A stretch of 64,000 nucleotides of DNA from Protonemura montana (taxonomy: Eukaryota > Arthropoda > Insecta > Plecoptera > Nemouridae). The translations under genes and the position numbers were made by a program. The number at the start of each line of letters is the position of its first letter. Position 1 is the first letter of the stretch. The notes under the pieces were generated by a model that saw only the letters and a list, made by a program, of their open reading frames with translations, did no database searches and was not told where the DNA came from. The DNA is taken from assembly GCA_947568835.1 (NCBI GenBank), contig OX387605.1:9552418-9616417 (forward strand), in the 5' to 3' direction. This document shows, in pieces, positions 51,261 through 62,650 of this stretch.

Positions 51261-54200
51261 CCCTGACATGTACAAGAACCAAAATTGCACAAAATGTGGC
51301 CCTCATTATTGCCAACAATATCCTGCGTTCAGATCGCTTTGTACACATCTCGTTCCAGCGCAACAATGGTCAACAATAAAAATCATTATGCAAATTTCTT
51401 ACAAATCCCTGACATGTACAAGCACCAATATTGCACAAAATGTGGCCCTCATTATTGCCAACAATATCCTGCGTTCAGATCGCTTTGTACACATCTCGTT
51501 CCAGCGCAACAATGGTCAACAATAAAAATCAATTATGCAAATTTCTTACAAATCCCTGATATGTACAAGCACCAAAATTGCACAAAATGTGGCCCTTGTT
51601 ATTGCCAACAATATCCTGCGTTCAGATCACTTTGTACACATCTCGTTTCAGCGCAACAATGGTCAACAATACAAATCAATTATGCAAATTCCTTACAAAT
51701 CCCTGATATGTACAAGCACCAAAATTGCACAAAATGTGGCCCCTATTATTGCCAACAATATCCTGCGTTCAGATCGCTTTGTACACATCTCGTTCCAGCG
51801 CAACAATGGTCAACAATAAAAATCAATTATGCAAATTTCTTACAAATCCCTGATATGTACAAGCACCAAAATTGCACAAAATGTGGCCCCTATTATTGCC
51901 AACAATATCCTGCGTTCAGATCGCTTTGTACACATCTCGTTCCAGCGCAACAATGGTCAACAATAAAAATCAATTATGCAAATTTCTTACAAATCCCTGA
52001 TATGTACAAGCATCAAAATTGCACAAAATGTGGCCCTTGTTATTGCCAACAATATCCTGCGTTCAGATCACTTTGTACACATCTCGTTTCAGCGCAACAA
52101 TGGTCAACAATACAAATCAATTATGCAAATTCCTTACAAATCCCTGATATGTACAAGCACCAAAATTGCACAAAATGTGGCCCCTATTATTGCCAACAAT
52201 ATCCTGCGTTCAGATCGCTTTGTACACATCTCGTTCCAGCGCAACAATGGTCAACAATAAAAATCAATTATGCAAATTTCTTACAAATCCCTGATATGTA
52301 CAAGCACCAAAATTGCACAAAATGTGGCCCTTGTTATTGCCAACAATATCCTGCGTTCAGATCGCTTTGTACACATCTCTTTCCAGCGCAACAATGGTCA
52401 ACAATAAAAATCAATTATGCAAATTTCTTACAAATCCCTGATATGTACAAGCACCGAAATTGCACAAAATGTGGCCCTTGTTATTGCCAACAATATCCTG
52501 CGTTCAGATCGCTTTGTACACATCTCGTTCCAGCGCAACAATGGTCAACAATAAAAATCAATTATGCAAATTTCTTACAAATCCCTGATATGTACAAGCA
52601 CCGAAATTGCACAAAATGTGGCCCTTGTTATTGCCAACAATATCCTGCGTTCAGATCGCTTTGTACACATCTCGTTCCAGCGCAACAATGGTCAACAATA
52701 AAAATCAATTATGCAAATTTCTTACAAATCCCTGATATGTACAAGCACCAAAATTGCACAAAATGTGGCCCCTATTATTGCCACCAATATCCTGCGTTCA
52801 GATCGCTTTGTACACATCTCGTTCTAGCGCAACAATGGTCAACAATAAAAATCAATTATGCAAATTTCTTACAAATCCCTGATATGTACAAGCACCAAAA
52901 TTGCACAAAATGTGGCCCTTGTTATTGCCAACAATATCCTGCGTTCAGATCACTTTGTACACATCTCGTTTCAGCGCAACAATGGTCAACAATACAAATC
53001 AATTATGCAAATTCCTTACAAATCCCTGATATGTACAAGCACCAAAATTGCACAAAATGTGGCCCCTATTATTGCCAACAATATCCTGCGTTCAGATCGC
53101 TTTGTACACATCTCGTTCCAGCGCAACAATGGTCAACAATAAAAATCAATTATGCAAATTTCTTACAAATCCCTGATATGTACAAGCACCAAAATTGCAC
53201 AAAATGTGGCCCTTGTTATTGCCAACAATATCCTGCGTTCAGATCGCTTTGTACACATCTCTTTCCAGCGCAACAATGGTCAACAATAAAAATCAATTAT
53301 GCAAATTTCTTACAAATCCCTGATATGTACAAGCACCGAAATTGCACAAAATGTGGCCCTTGTTATTGCCAACAATATCCTGCGTTCAGATCGCTTTGTA
53401 CACATCTCGTTCCAGCGCAACAATGGTCAACAATAAAAATCAATTATGCAAATTTCTTACAAATCCCTGATATGTACAAGCACCAAAATTGCACAAAATG
53501 TGGCCCCTATTATTGCCACCAATATCCTGCGTTCAGATCGCTTTGTACACATCTCGTTCTAGCGCAACAATGGTCAACAATAAAAATCAATTATGCAAAT
53601 TTCTTACAAATCCCTGATATGTACAAGCACCAAAATTGCACAAAATGTGGCCCTTGTTATTGCCAACAATATCCTGCGTTCAGATCGCTTTGTACACATC
53701 TCGTTCCAGCGCAACAATGGTCAACAATAAAAATCAATTATGCAAATTTCTTACAAATCCCTGATATGTACAAGCACCGAAATTGCACAAAATGTGGCCC
53801 TTGTTATTGCCAACAATATCCTGCGTTCAGATCGCTTTGTACACATCTCGTTCCAGCGCAACAATGGTCAACAATAAAAATCAATTATGCAAATTTCTTA
53901 CAAATCCCTGATATGTACAAGCACCAAAATTGCACAAAATGTGGCCCCTATTATTGCCAACAATATCCTGCGTTCAGATCGCTTTGTACACATCTCGTTC
54001 TAACGCAACAATGGTCAACAATAAAAATCAATTATGCAAATTTCTTACAAATCCCTGATATGTACAAGCACCGAAATTGCACAAAATGTGGCCCTTGTTA
54101 TTGCCACCAATATCCTGCGTTCAGATCGCTTTGTACACATCTCGTTCTAGCGCAACAATGGTCAACAATAAAAATCAATTATGCAAATTTCTTACAAATC

Positions 54201-56956
54201 CCTGATATGTACAAGCACCAAAATTGCACAAAATGTGGCCCTTGTTATTGCCAACAATATCCTGCGTTCAGATCGCTTTGTACACATCTCGTTCCAGCGC
54301 AACAATGGTCAACAATAAAAATCAATTATGCAAATTTCTTACAAATCCCTGATATGTACAAGCACCAAAATTGCACAAAATGTGGCCCTTGTTATTGCCA
54401 ACAATATCCTGCGTTCAGATCGCTTTGTACACATCTCTTTCCAGCGCAACAATGGTCAACAATAAAAATCAATTATGCAAATTTCTTACAAATCCCTGAT
54501 ATGTACAAGCACCGAAATTGCACAAAATGTGGCCCTTGTTATTGCCAACAATATCCTGCGTTCAGATCGCTTTGTACACATCTCGTTCCAGCGCAACAAT
54601 GGTCAACAATAAAAATCAATTATGCAAATTTCTTACAAATCCCTGATATGTACAAGCACCGAAATTGCACAAAATGTGGCCCTTGTTATTGCCAACAATA
54701 TCCTGCGTTCAGATCGCTTTGTACACATCTCGTTCCAGCGCAACAATGGTCAACAATAAAAATCAATTATGCAAATTTCTTACAAATCCCTGATATGTAC
54801 AAGCACCAAAATTGCACAAAATGTGGCCCCTATTATTGCCACCAATATCCTGCGTTCAGATCGCTTTGTACACATCTCGTTCTAGCGCAACAATGGTCAA
54901 CAATAAAAATCAATTATGCAAATTTCTTACAAATCCCTGATATGTACAAGCACCAAAATTGCACAAAATGTGGCCCTTGTTATTGCCAACAATATCCTGC
55001 GTTCAGATCACTTTGTACACATCTCGTTTCAGCGCAACAATGGTCAACAATACAAATCAATTATGCAAATTCCTTACAAATCCCTGATATGTACAAGCAC
55101 CAAAATTGCACAAAATGTGGCCCCTATTATTGCCAACAATATCCTGCGTTCAGATCGCTTTGTACACATCTCGTTCCAGCGCAACAATGGTCAACAATAA
55201 AAATCAATTATGCAAATTTCTTACAAATCCCTGATATGTACAAGCACCAAAATTGCACAAAATGTGGCCCTTGTTATTGCCAACAATATCCTGCGTTCAG
55301 ATCGCTTTGTACACATCTCTTTCCAGCGCAACAATGGTCAACAATAAAAATCAATTATGCAAATTTCTTACAAATCCCTGATATGTACAAGCACCGAAAT
55401 TGCACAAAATGTGGCCCTTGTTATTGCCAACAATATCCTGCGTTCAGATCGCTTTGTACACATCTCGTTCCAGCGCAACAATGGTCAACAATAAAAATCA
55501 ATTATGCAAATTTCTTACAAATCCCTGATATGTACAAGCACCAAAATTGCACAAAATGTGGCCCCTATTATTGCCACCAATATCCTGCGTTCAGATCGCT
55601 TTGTACACATCTCTTTCCAGCGCAACAATGGTCAACAATAAAAATCAATTATGCAAATTTCTTACAAATCCCTGATATGTACAAGCACCAAAATTGCACA
55701 AAATGTGGCCCTTGTTATTGCCAACAATATCCTGCGTTCAGATCGCTTTGTACACATCTCGTTCCAGCGCAACAATGGTCAACAATAAAAATCAATTATG
55801 CAAATTTCTTACAAATCCCTGATATGTACAAGCACCAAAATTGCACAAAATGTGGCCCCTATTATTGCCACCAATATCCTGCGTTCAGATCGCTTTGTAC
55901 ACATCTCGTTCTAGCGCAACAATGGTCAACAATAAAAATCAATTATGCAAATTTCTTACAAATCCCTAAAATGTACAAGCACCAAAATTGCACAAAATGT
56001 GGCCCTTGTTATTGCCAACAATATCCTGCGTTCAGATCGCTTTGTACACATCTCGTTCCAGCGCAACAATGGTCAACAATAAAAATCAATTATGCAAATT
56101 TCTTACAAATCCCTGATATGTACAAGCACCGAAATTGCACAAAATGTGGCCCTTGTTATTGCCAACAATATCCTGCGTTCAGATCGCTTTGTACACATCT
56201 CGTTCCAGCGCAACAATGGTCAACAATAAAAATCAATTATGCAAATTTCTTACAAATCCCTGATATGTACAAGCACCAAAATTGCACAAAATGTGGCCCC
56301 TATTATTGCCAACAATATCCTGCGTTCAGATCGCTTTGTACACATCTCGTTCTAACGCAACAATGGTCAACAATAAAAATCAATTATGCAAATTTCTTAC
56401 AAATCCCTGATATGTACAAGCACCGAAATTGCACAAAATGTGGCCCTTGTTATTGCCACCAATATCCTGCGTTCAGATCGCTTTGTACACATCTCGTTCT
56501 AGCGCAACAATGGTCAACAATAAAAATCAATTATGCAAATTTCTTACAAATCCCTGATATGTACAAGCACCAAAATTGCACAAAATGTGGCCCTTGTTAT
56601 TGCCAACAATATCCTGCGTTCAGATCGCTTTGTACACATCTCGTTCCAGCGCAACAATGGTCAACAATAAAAATCAATTATGAAAATTTCTTACAAATCC
56701 CTGATATGTATAAGCACCGAAATTGCACAAAATGTGGCCCTTGTTATTGCCAACAATATCCTGCGTTCAGATCGCTTTGTACACATCTCGTTCCAGCGCA
56801 ACAATGGTCAACAATAAAAATCAATTATGCAAATTTCTTACAAATCCCTGATATGTACAAGCACCAAAATTGCACAAAATGTGGCCCCTATTATTGCCAA
56901 CAATATCATGCGTTCAGATCGCTTTGTACACATCTCGTTCTAGCGCAACAATGGTC
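51261..56956 (+). repeat. 147-bp satellite array, forward arm, about 38.7 copies
   Basis: The unit starts CCCTGAYATGTACAAGCACC and ends ACTTCTTACAAAT-like sequence. The period is exactly 147 bp from the second unit on; the first unit is 146 bp (one A missing, ATCATTATG instead of ATCAATTATG). Units fall into discrete variants at a few sites: CTTGT or CCCTAT after GTGGC, CAACAA or CACCAA, CTCGTTCCAG, CTCTTTCCAG, CTCGTTTCAG or CTCGTTCTAG, and CAAAATTG or CGAAATTG. The variants are arranged in a repeated order, showing amplification in blocks. Confidence 0.97.
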
Positions 56957-56984
56957 GTCAGGGATTTGTAAGAAATTTGCATAA
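51285..56984 (+). other. 1,899-codon open frame through the satellite (probably not a gene)
   Basis: One frame stays open across the forward array because the period is 3 x 49. The 49-residue unit begins MYKHQNCTKCGPCYCQQYPA and contains C-x2-C-x2-C-x-C and a further Cys nine residues on. Unit 1 is frameshifted relative to the rest by its missing base. A second frame is also open over pairs of units (for example 51535-51819). Variant sites change amino acids freely, with no sign of protein-level constraint. No promoter, intron or leader is evident. I think the frame is a by-product of a homogeneous array, but transcription was not testable. Confidence 0.15.
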
Positions 56985-57845
56985 TTGATTTTTATTTTTG
57001 ACCATTGTTGCGCTAGAACGAGATGTGTACAAAGCGATCTGAACGCAGGACATTGTTGGCATTATTAAAGGCCACATTTTGTGCAATTTTGGTGCTTGTA
57101 CATATCAGGGATTTGTAAGAAATTTGCATAATTGATTTTTATTGTTGACCATTGTTGCGCTGGAACAAGATGTGTAGAAAGCGATCTGAACGCAGGATAT
57201 TGTTGGCAATAACAAGGGCCACATTTTGTGCAATTTCGGTGCTTGTACATATCAGGGATTTGTAAGAAATTTGCATAATTGATTTTTATTGTTGACCATT
57301 GTTGCGCTGAAACGAGATGTGTACAAAGCGATCTGAACGCAGGATATTGTTGGCAATAACAAGGGCCACATTTTGTGCAATTTTGGTGCTTGTACATGTC
57401 AGGGATTTGTAAGAAATTTGCATAATTGATTTTTATTGTTGACCATTGTTGCGTTAGAACGAGATGTGTACAAAGCGATCTGAACGCAGGATATTGTTGG
57501 CAATAACAAGGGCCACATTTTGTGCAATTTTGGTGCTTGTACATATCAGGGATTTGTAAGAAATTTGCATAATTGATTTTTATTGTTGACCATTGTTGCG
57601 TTAGAACGAGATGTGTACAAAGCGATCTGAACGCAGGACATTGTTGGCATTATTAAAGGCCACATTTTGTGCAATTTTGGTGCTTGTACATATCAGGGAT
57701 TTGTAAGAAATTTGCATAATTGATTTTTATTGTTGACCATTGTTGCGCTGGAACAAGATGTGTAGAAAGCGATCTGAACGCAGGATATTGTTGGCAATAA
57801 CAAGGGCCACATTTTGTGCAATTTCGGTGCTTGTACATGGCAGGG
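56957..57845 (-). repeat. 147-bp satellite array, inverted arm, 6 copies
   Basis: The same monomer in reverse orientation; the GGG landmark recurs at 56963, 57110, 57257, 57404, 57551, 57698 and 57845, exactly 147 bp apart. Several units carry variants not common in the forward arm: TTAATAATGCC in place of TTATTGCC (units at about 57065 and 57655), TGTGTAGAAAGC, and CTGGAACAAG. The turn from forward to inverted is immediate at 56956/56957. Confidence 0.95.
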
Positions 57846-57996
57846 ATTGTTGAAAAGTTCGTAGAAATGAATTTCTGTTCCTTTTTTTTTCCGAGTCTTG
57901 TGTTGATTGTGTTTCTTTTTGCTGCGTTATGTCGAGATGATTCCCGGGCCCGTTTACCGGGCCGCGGGCGCACTTTCCGGGCGCACTTCACGTTGG
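57846..57996 (-). repeat. Right terminal inverted repeat, unique part
   Basis: Inverted copy of 51109-51260, about 98-99% identical. On the minus strand its reading frame runs open into the adjacent satellite units, giving a basic, Arg/Lys-rich leader (NVKCARKVRPRPGKRAR). Confidence 0.92.
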
Positions 57997-58007
57997 TTCG
58001 CGGTACA
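57997..58007 (+). repeat. Right target-site duplication, 11 bp
   Basis: Exact direct copy of 51098-51108 (TTCGCGGTACA), directly after CACGTTGG. Confidence 0.9.
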
Positions 58008-61000
58008 GATCCCATATCTGTAACAAGCTTCGGCCTCAAGGCATGAAATGTGTCTTATTTGCTTTATCATCAATAATACACTGAAGCGCAGGTCTGCACA
58101 TCGTACACGATCCCCGGTAAAGATAGATATCGCTTACCATCTGTATGTATTGAAAAAATAATAATATCCAGCCCTTATACATTATTATTCAACGATCGTC
58201 GTCATCAATGTTTCTAATAATGTGAAAATAGGTTATTTTATACCTTACCTTTTCTTTTCCTGTCTCGGTGGAAAAACGCCGGTGGGCATCCCATCCACCC
58301 TCCACCCTCCAACGCCACCGCCGTCGACGTTGCCACCCCCGGGAAGTTCACGGGCTGCCGTGTACCAACGAGGTCTTCATCAAATTTGCCGCGCCACGTT
58401 CGCATTTCTTGTTTCTTCCTTTTCATCATTCTCATTCTTTTTCTTCTTCGAGTTTCTTCGACCCTTAAAGTTGCCTTCGGGGAATATCTGCAAGAAGCTT
58501 AAGTTAGCTACTATTACTATCTAGCGCAATGCACAGGTGAAATACACAATATAATAATGGCTAGAAGATTTTTCAATCGTATGTAAGCATTTTCGAATAC
58601 CAACCGAGCACACACTGTTGCAATATTGTAAAATATTTTAATATAAGTTCATCGAGTTTAAAAATAAATATAAAAACACTCATCTGGCTTAGACGTGACA
58701 CAACAAAAATGATTCGCTCGAAATATTTGATGTCGACTCGATTAGATGTCGGTTCTCAGTCGGGAAGGTACAAAGTAGCGTTGAAAATGTCAGTATTGCA
58801 TATTTTCCTAACCACTTTGCTCGGGTGAACCACGTAGCATCTAGGTACTCGTTGTCGAGGCTGTACGTAACGTGGGCAATCTTCTGGCAGCACGCGAACG
58901 CGACGATCGCTCGAGATGAACTATCGCGACGATGAGCGCTGAATTACAACTAATTAACAGGCAAGGGTGTAGGTAATTGAAAAGCGTGAGTATTAACAAG
59001 TACGCGTGCTCGAGGAAAGTTTCACCCCATTACTTCACTTTCTTCAGGGCGCACACGACAAACTTCTGTTGCGCAATTTCATTTCGAAATAAACTAGATA
59101 TCTGTTTTAAGATTGGCACATATATGTTATTAAGGTTGTAAAATATTTTATATTTTCTATGTGAAAAGGAAATGTTATTTAACATTTTATGTCGGAGGGA
59201 AACATCACAATGAATTTATTAGATTTTTCAAACGGTTTAACTTTGTTTAATTTAAATACTGCAAACAATCGGCGTGCAAGGTTGGGTGATTTCTTCCTGG
59301 CTTACTTGATTATGCATAATAGAAATGTTTACTCAGCATTTGCAACAGAAATAATTCTAGAATGGTAGAGAGAGAAAGAGAACGAGAGAGCAGAAAAAAA
59401 AGTTGAATCTTTTATATAATTATCCAGATGTCTGGCGTAAGATGCGTGATCTCATTTATACAGGGTGACTTGCTTGCCCACGAGCGTTCACCTTCTTCTC
59501 TGATTGCTTCTGCAAACTGTTAGTTCTGTTCATGTCTCGAGTTGCCAAGTTTCTACAAGAGCAAACTCAGGGGCTGGTATTCTAGAGTTCGCAGGCCGCT
59601 CCGCTCACGGTGTCTCCGCTGCGTGCACCTTCTCGCTCTCCCACTAGGGGCAGGGCAAAGGGCAAGTTTACTTCGTTATGTAAACGAGTAGGAGCAGCCA
59701 CCGAGCTTTCTGGCCCGAGTCAAGATGATATAGCGTGGAATACAGACTTGCTCGGGGCACTTTTGAAGTTGCACTTGTGAATGTTCTATATATATATATA
59801 TATGTATACACACACACACCAATATAACATGCTAATAGCTTTATGATACCTGCCTAGTCCATCTAAATCCAATTAAGTTGATTTCGTACTCAATACACAT
59901 AATCAAACATTGATGCGCAGATCTGAATATTGTGCCAGATTACGATTACTAATTTCCATTACATAGTCGAGTTAAACGCGGGGTTTCTGATATACGCTCT
60001 GGTTTATAGTTAAAAATGCTGGTGTTAGCATGTGTAGCTGTTCGACTTTCACGTGTTGGCAGTGCACGCGGAGATGCATTTTCGTATCGCGCGGTGCATT
60101 TATCATCTTGTGTGCCGCTGGTTTCGTGACCAGAGATAACAAATCACCACGAGAAGTTTCTGAAATAAAGGATACCAACTCGGGAGACGTAGCAAGAAAA
60201 GTGCTTCTACGGATTTGAGAGCCGACTCTAATTTTTAACTCTCTCTCACAGGTTAACCACCTTGTACATTTAATACTTCCTCCGTTGAGACGGTAAAATT
60301 TTGATTTTAATTTTAATTAAACACTGAGGCAAGTGGCTCACCTATAACGGGATCACTGGGTTTAATCATTTCGTGTTTGTCTTGGGATGTTTCTCAAGAG
60401 GTTGTGCAATTAAGAGTTTAGCCATAAGAAGTGCCTTCCAATTAGGTCGCACAGGCGAGACGCAAAAGTTAGCAACGTGAGTGCGGGCGAGTATCTCCTT
60501 GGAGACAGTCAGCTCGACCAACTTTCTTTGTCAGCCTCAAATGAAAGATTGATCGATTGGAGGCGAGTTTCCCCTCCGTTCGTATATATTTATATGTATT
60601 GGAAGAAAATTAATCATATAATACCAAAGGGGGAGCGCAGTGAAAAGCTGCTCCATTGTGTTCTTCCGAAATTCTTTCGATACGTTAACGTTATGCGATG
60701 TATAATTATTAGTTTCTTTCGACACGTTCGCGTGGAAAAAGAAAAGTCGGAAGTCTAATGACAACTGAGAGGGGGAGAGGGAAAGCTCTAACCGGAAACG
60801 GTTCCTTGGCGCAGACGTCAGCTAGTCACCGGGAAAATTGAGCGCTTGATCGGACAACTGAACTAAATGATAGGCGTGTGGAAGGAAATGAAAACTGACC
60901 ATGGAAGCTAAAGAAAAATTCCTGCGAGTTACTTTAACTTCGGATATAATTTTGGTGCAAAATATCAAACACCGATGTGGGACTCGTCCGTAGACGCGTT

Positions 61001-62236
61001 GTAAAGTCCTGTTTTACTAGTTGCAAAGATTTTATCGACGTAATTCACCGTCTGTTGCTTGCATTTAGCGAAATACATGTTACACTTATTGAATTGAAAA
61101 TCAGTGAAAATTCACCTTTTTAGTCTGTTTGCATTATAAAAACTTCAAAATTAAGCGAAAAAAACCATTCTTTCTTCGCTTTTCTGTCACTTCATCACTC
61201 ATGAAAATGCATTTACGACATTGGAATTTTCAATGAAAAAATTATAAATGTTTTTTTTTACTTCCATGTAGTTACTTAATAATTCAACTCATTCCCGTGC
61301 GCGTTGCCTGTCTCTGTCAGTGACTCTGGTCTCGAATATCTATAATTGCGACGCCTCGTACTTGCAGTGTTGGGGTTGCAATGCAGATCGCCGGTGCCTC
61401 GTAGCTCGGTCCAACATTAACCTGGCTGCAAGTAGCTGTTGCATCGTTACGAGCAAGGATCACGCCTCTCTCCTCCATCATCACGCCATATTAATAAATC
61501 AGACACATGTTTCAGTGCCTTCACCGCGTTGGCCCACCCTGAATATTTAATGCACATTACCGCAGATGTTTTATGGGAATGCGGAATTTATGTCAACTTC
61601 AAGAGATTTCAAACTTCAATTACTAGCGTGTAATTATTCTGCAAATGACCAGCAACAAGCCACGATTATTTTAATTTTGAAACTGTTGCTGCTGTCACAT
61701 ACAGTGAGAGGCAAATTTTGGACCTACCGATTTTTGAAATGCCTTGAGATGGACAAGGTGTTTTGTCCTTTTCTGTAAGGTGGGAAACAATGAGCTTCCT
61801 TTCCTTCAATGTGGTAAGGTTGGCCTATTTACGAGTTTTCGTTGGGTTTGTTTTGGGGGAAAAATCACTTTTCTCGAGGTGGAATGAAGTGAAGCTGCGT
61901 GCCTACCAGTTTTACTGGCAATGCATCTAGTCTCGCCCGAAAACAATTTACATTTGTGGTCATACATGACCTATACTACAATATTTTCTGATCATGAAAA
62001 CATTAAAACAATATTTTACCACCGCTCGGTCATTTATTGTTTTTAAATCATAGCTTGCGTTGAAAACACACATTGAAACTATTCGGTTAATGACGGATTA
62101 CCTCGCGAAAGCGCGAACCGATTCTCTTAATAATTGATGGCACCGACAGGACGGCAATGGAATCATAAATGTTCCTGGTTTAGTCGACCGGTTCTACAAT
62201 GTATTATATTCAAAAACCCGCAACTCTTCACTCTCC
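58008..62236. other. Non-coding stretch right of the foldback element
   Basis: AT-rich with short unrecognised frames, an AT/AC microsatellite at 59784 and a purine-rich GAGAGAGAAAGAG tract near 59367. No gene is supported. Confidence 0.55.
59784..59817. repeat. (AT)n-(AC)n compound microsatellite
   Basis: TATATATATATATATATGT followed by ATACACACACACACC. Confidence 0.9.
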
Positions 62237-62490
62237 AATAATAATAATAATAATAATAATAATAAGTTTATTGTCGAGATCAACATAAAATGTTACAGGA
62301 CAGTCAGAGTTTATGATACATTTACAATACAATACATACAATTTTCACAGATGATGACAGTATTCCGACACAGAGTAAAAGCATTTCTCAATTAAAAATT
62401 GTTTTAAGCTATTTGCAAATTTCTGTCTTCCTTTAATGTTTTTAATTTTTGCCGGTAGCGCATTATATAGTTTAATAGTTGGCGTTTAAG
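62237..62490 (-). mobile_element. 5'-truncated non-LTR retrotransposon, 3' end with (ATT)n tail
   Basis: The minus strand from about 62480 encodes TIKLYNALPAKIKNIKG, then KFANSLKQFLIEKCFYSVSEY, and stops near 62347. This is the C-terminal signature of non-LTR polymerases. The 3' UTR of about 75 bases holds AATAAA (62272-62267, minus) and ends in an (ATT)n microsatellite at 62265-62237, a common 3' end for insect non-LTR elements. Only about 45 codons remain. Confidence 0.75.
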
Positions 62491-62614
62491 TCATGAAGAA
62501 ATTGTAGTTTCATATGAATTGCTTCATCACATACATTTCAAGAATCGGGTAGATATCAAGCTATCCAAGATTTCAGTGATAACGAGTAATCATTTTGTAA
62601 GAAACCAGCAGTGA

Positions 62615-62650
62615 AACCCTAACCTAGGTTAGGTTAGGTTTCCCTAACCT
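62615..62650. repeat. Short (TTAGG)n-type block
   Basis: AACCTAGG followed by TTAGGTTAGG and then CCCTAACCT, an inverted arrangement of the arthropod telomere unit. Smaller traces occur at 15216-15226 (CCTAACCTAA) and 23747-23756 (TAGGTTAGGT). Confidence 0.5.

Larger units (their letters stand above)
51109..57996. mobile_element. 6.9-kb foldback-type element made of terminal inverted repeats and an inverted 147-bp satellite
   Basis: The termini are CCAACGTGAAGTGCG and its complement CGCACTTCACGTTGG. They are flanked by an exact 11-bp direct repeat, which marks this as an inserted mobile unit. Inside are about 150-bp unique inverted arms, then a 147-bp tandem repeat that runs 38.7 copies forward (51261-56956) and 6 copies in reverse (56957-57845). 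There is no transposase or other recognisable gene. Known foldback families (Drosophila FB, Rehavkus-like MuDR relatives, bivalve and insect 'Tetris'-type elements) share the plan of inverted arms built from tandem repeats; FB-like elements make 9-bp duplications, close to the 11 bp here. Assignment to a MULE/foldback group is inference. The near-identity of the two unique arms implies a recent insertion or recent arm conversion. Confidence 0.9.

Noticed and set aside
51261..57845. CRISPR-like array
   Set aside because: The repeats are contiguous 147-bp units without unique spacers, in eukaryotic sequence; it is a satellite.
57065..58039. Minus-strand frames of 159 and 128 codons in the inverted arm
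   Set aside because: They are the same 49-codon satellite unit read in the opposite arm (plus the terminal repeat), broken by unit variants; not separate genes.
58222..58524. Pro/Ser/Phe-rich frames near 58.3 kb
   Set aside because: Low-complexity pyrimidine-rich tract (CCACC and TTC runs); not a protein signature.
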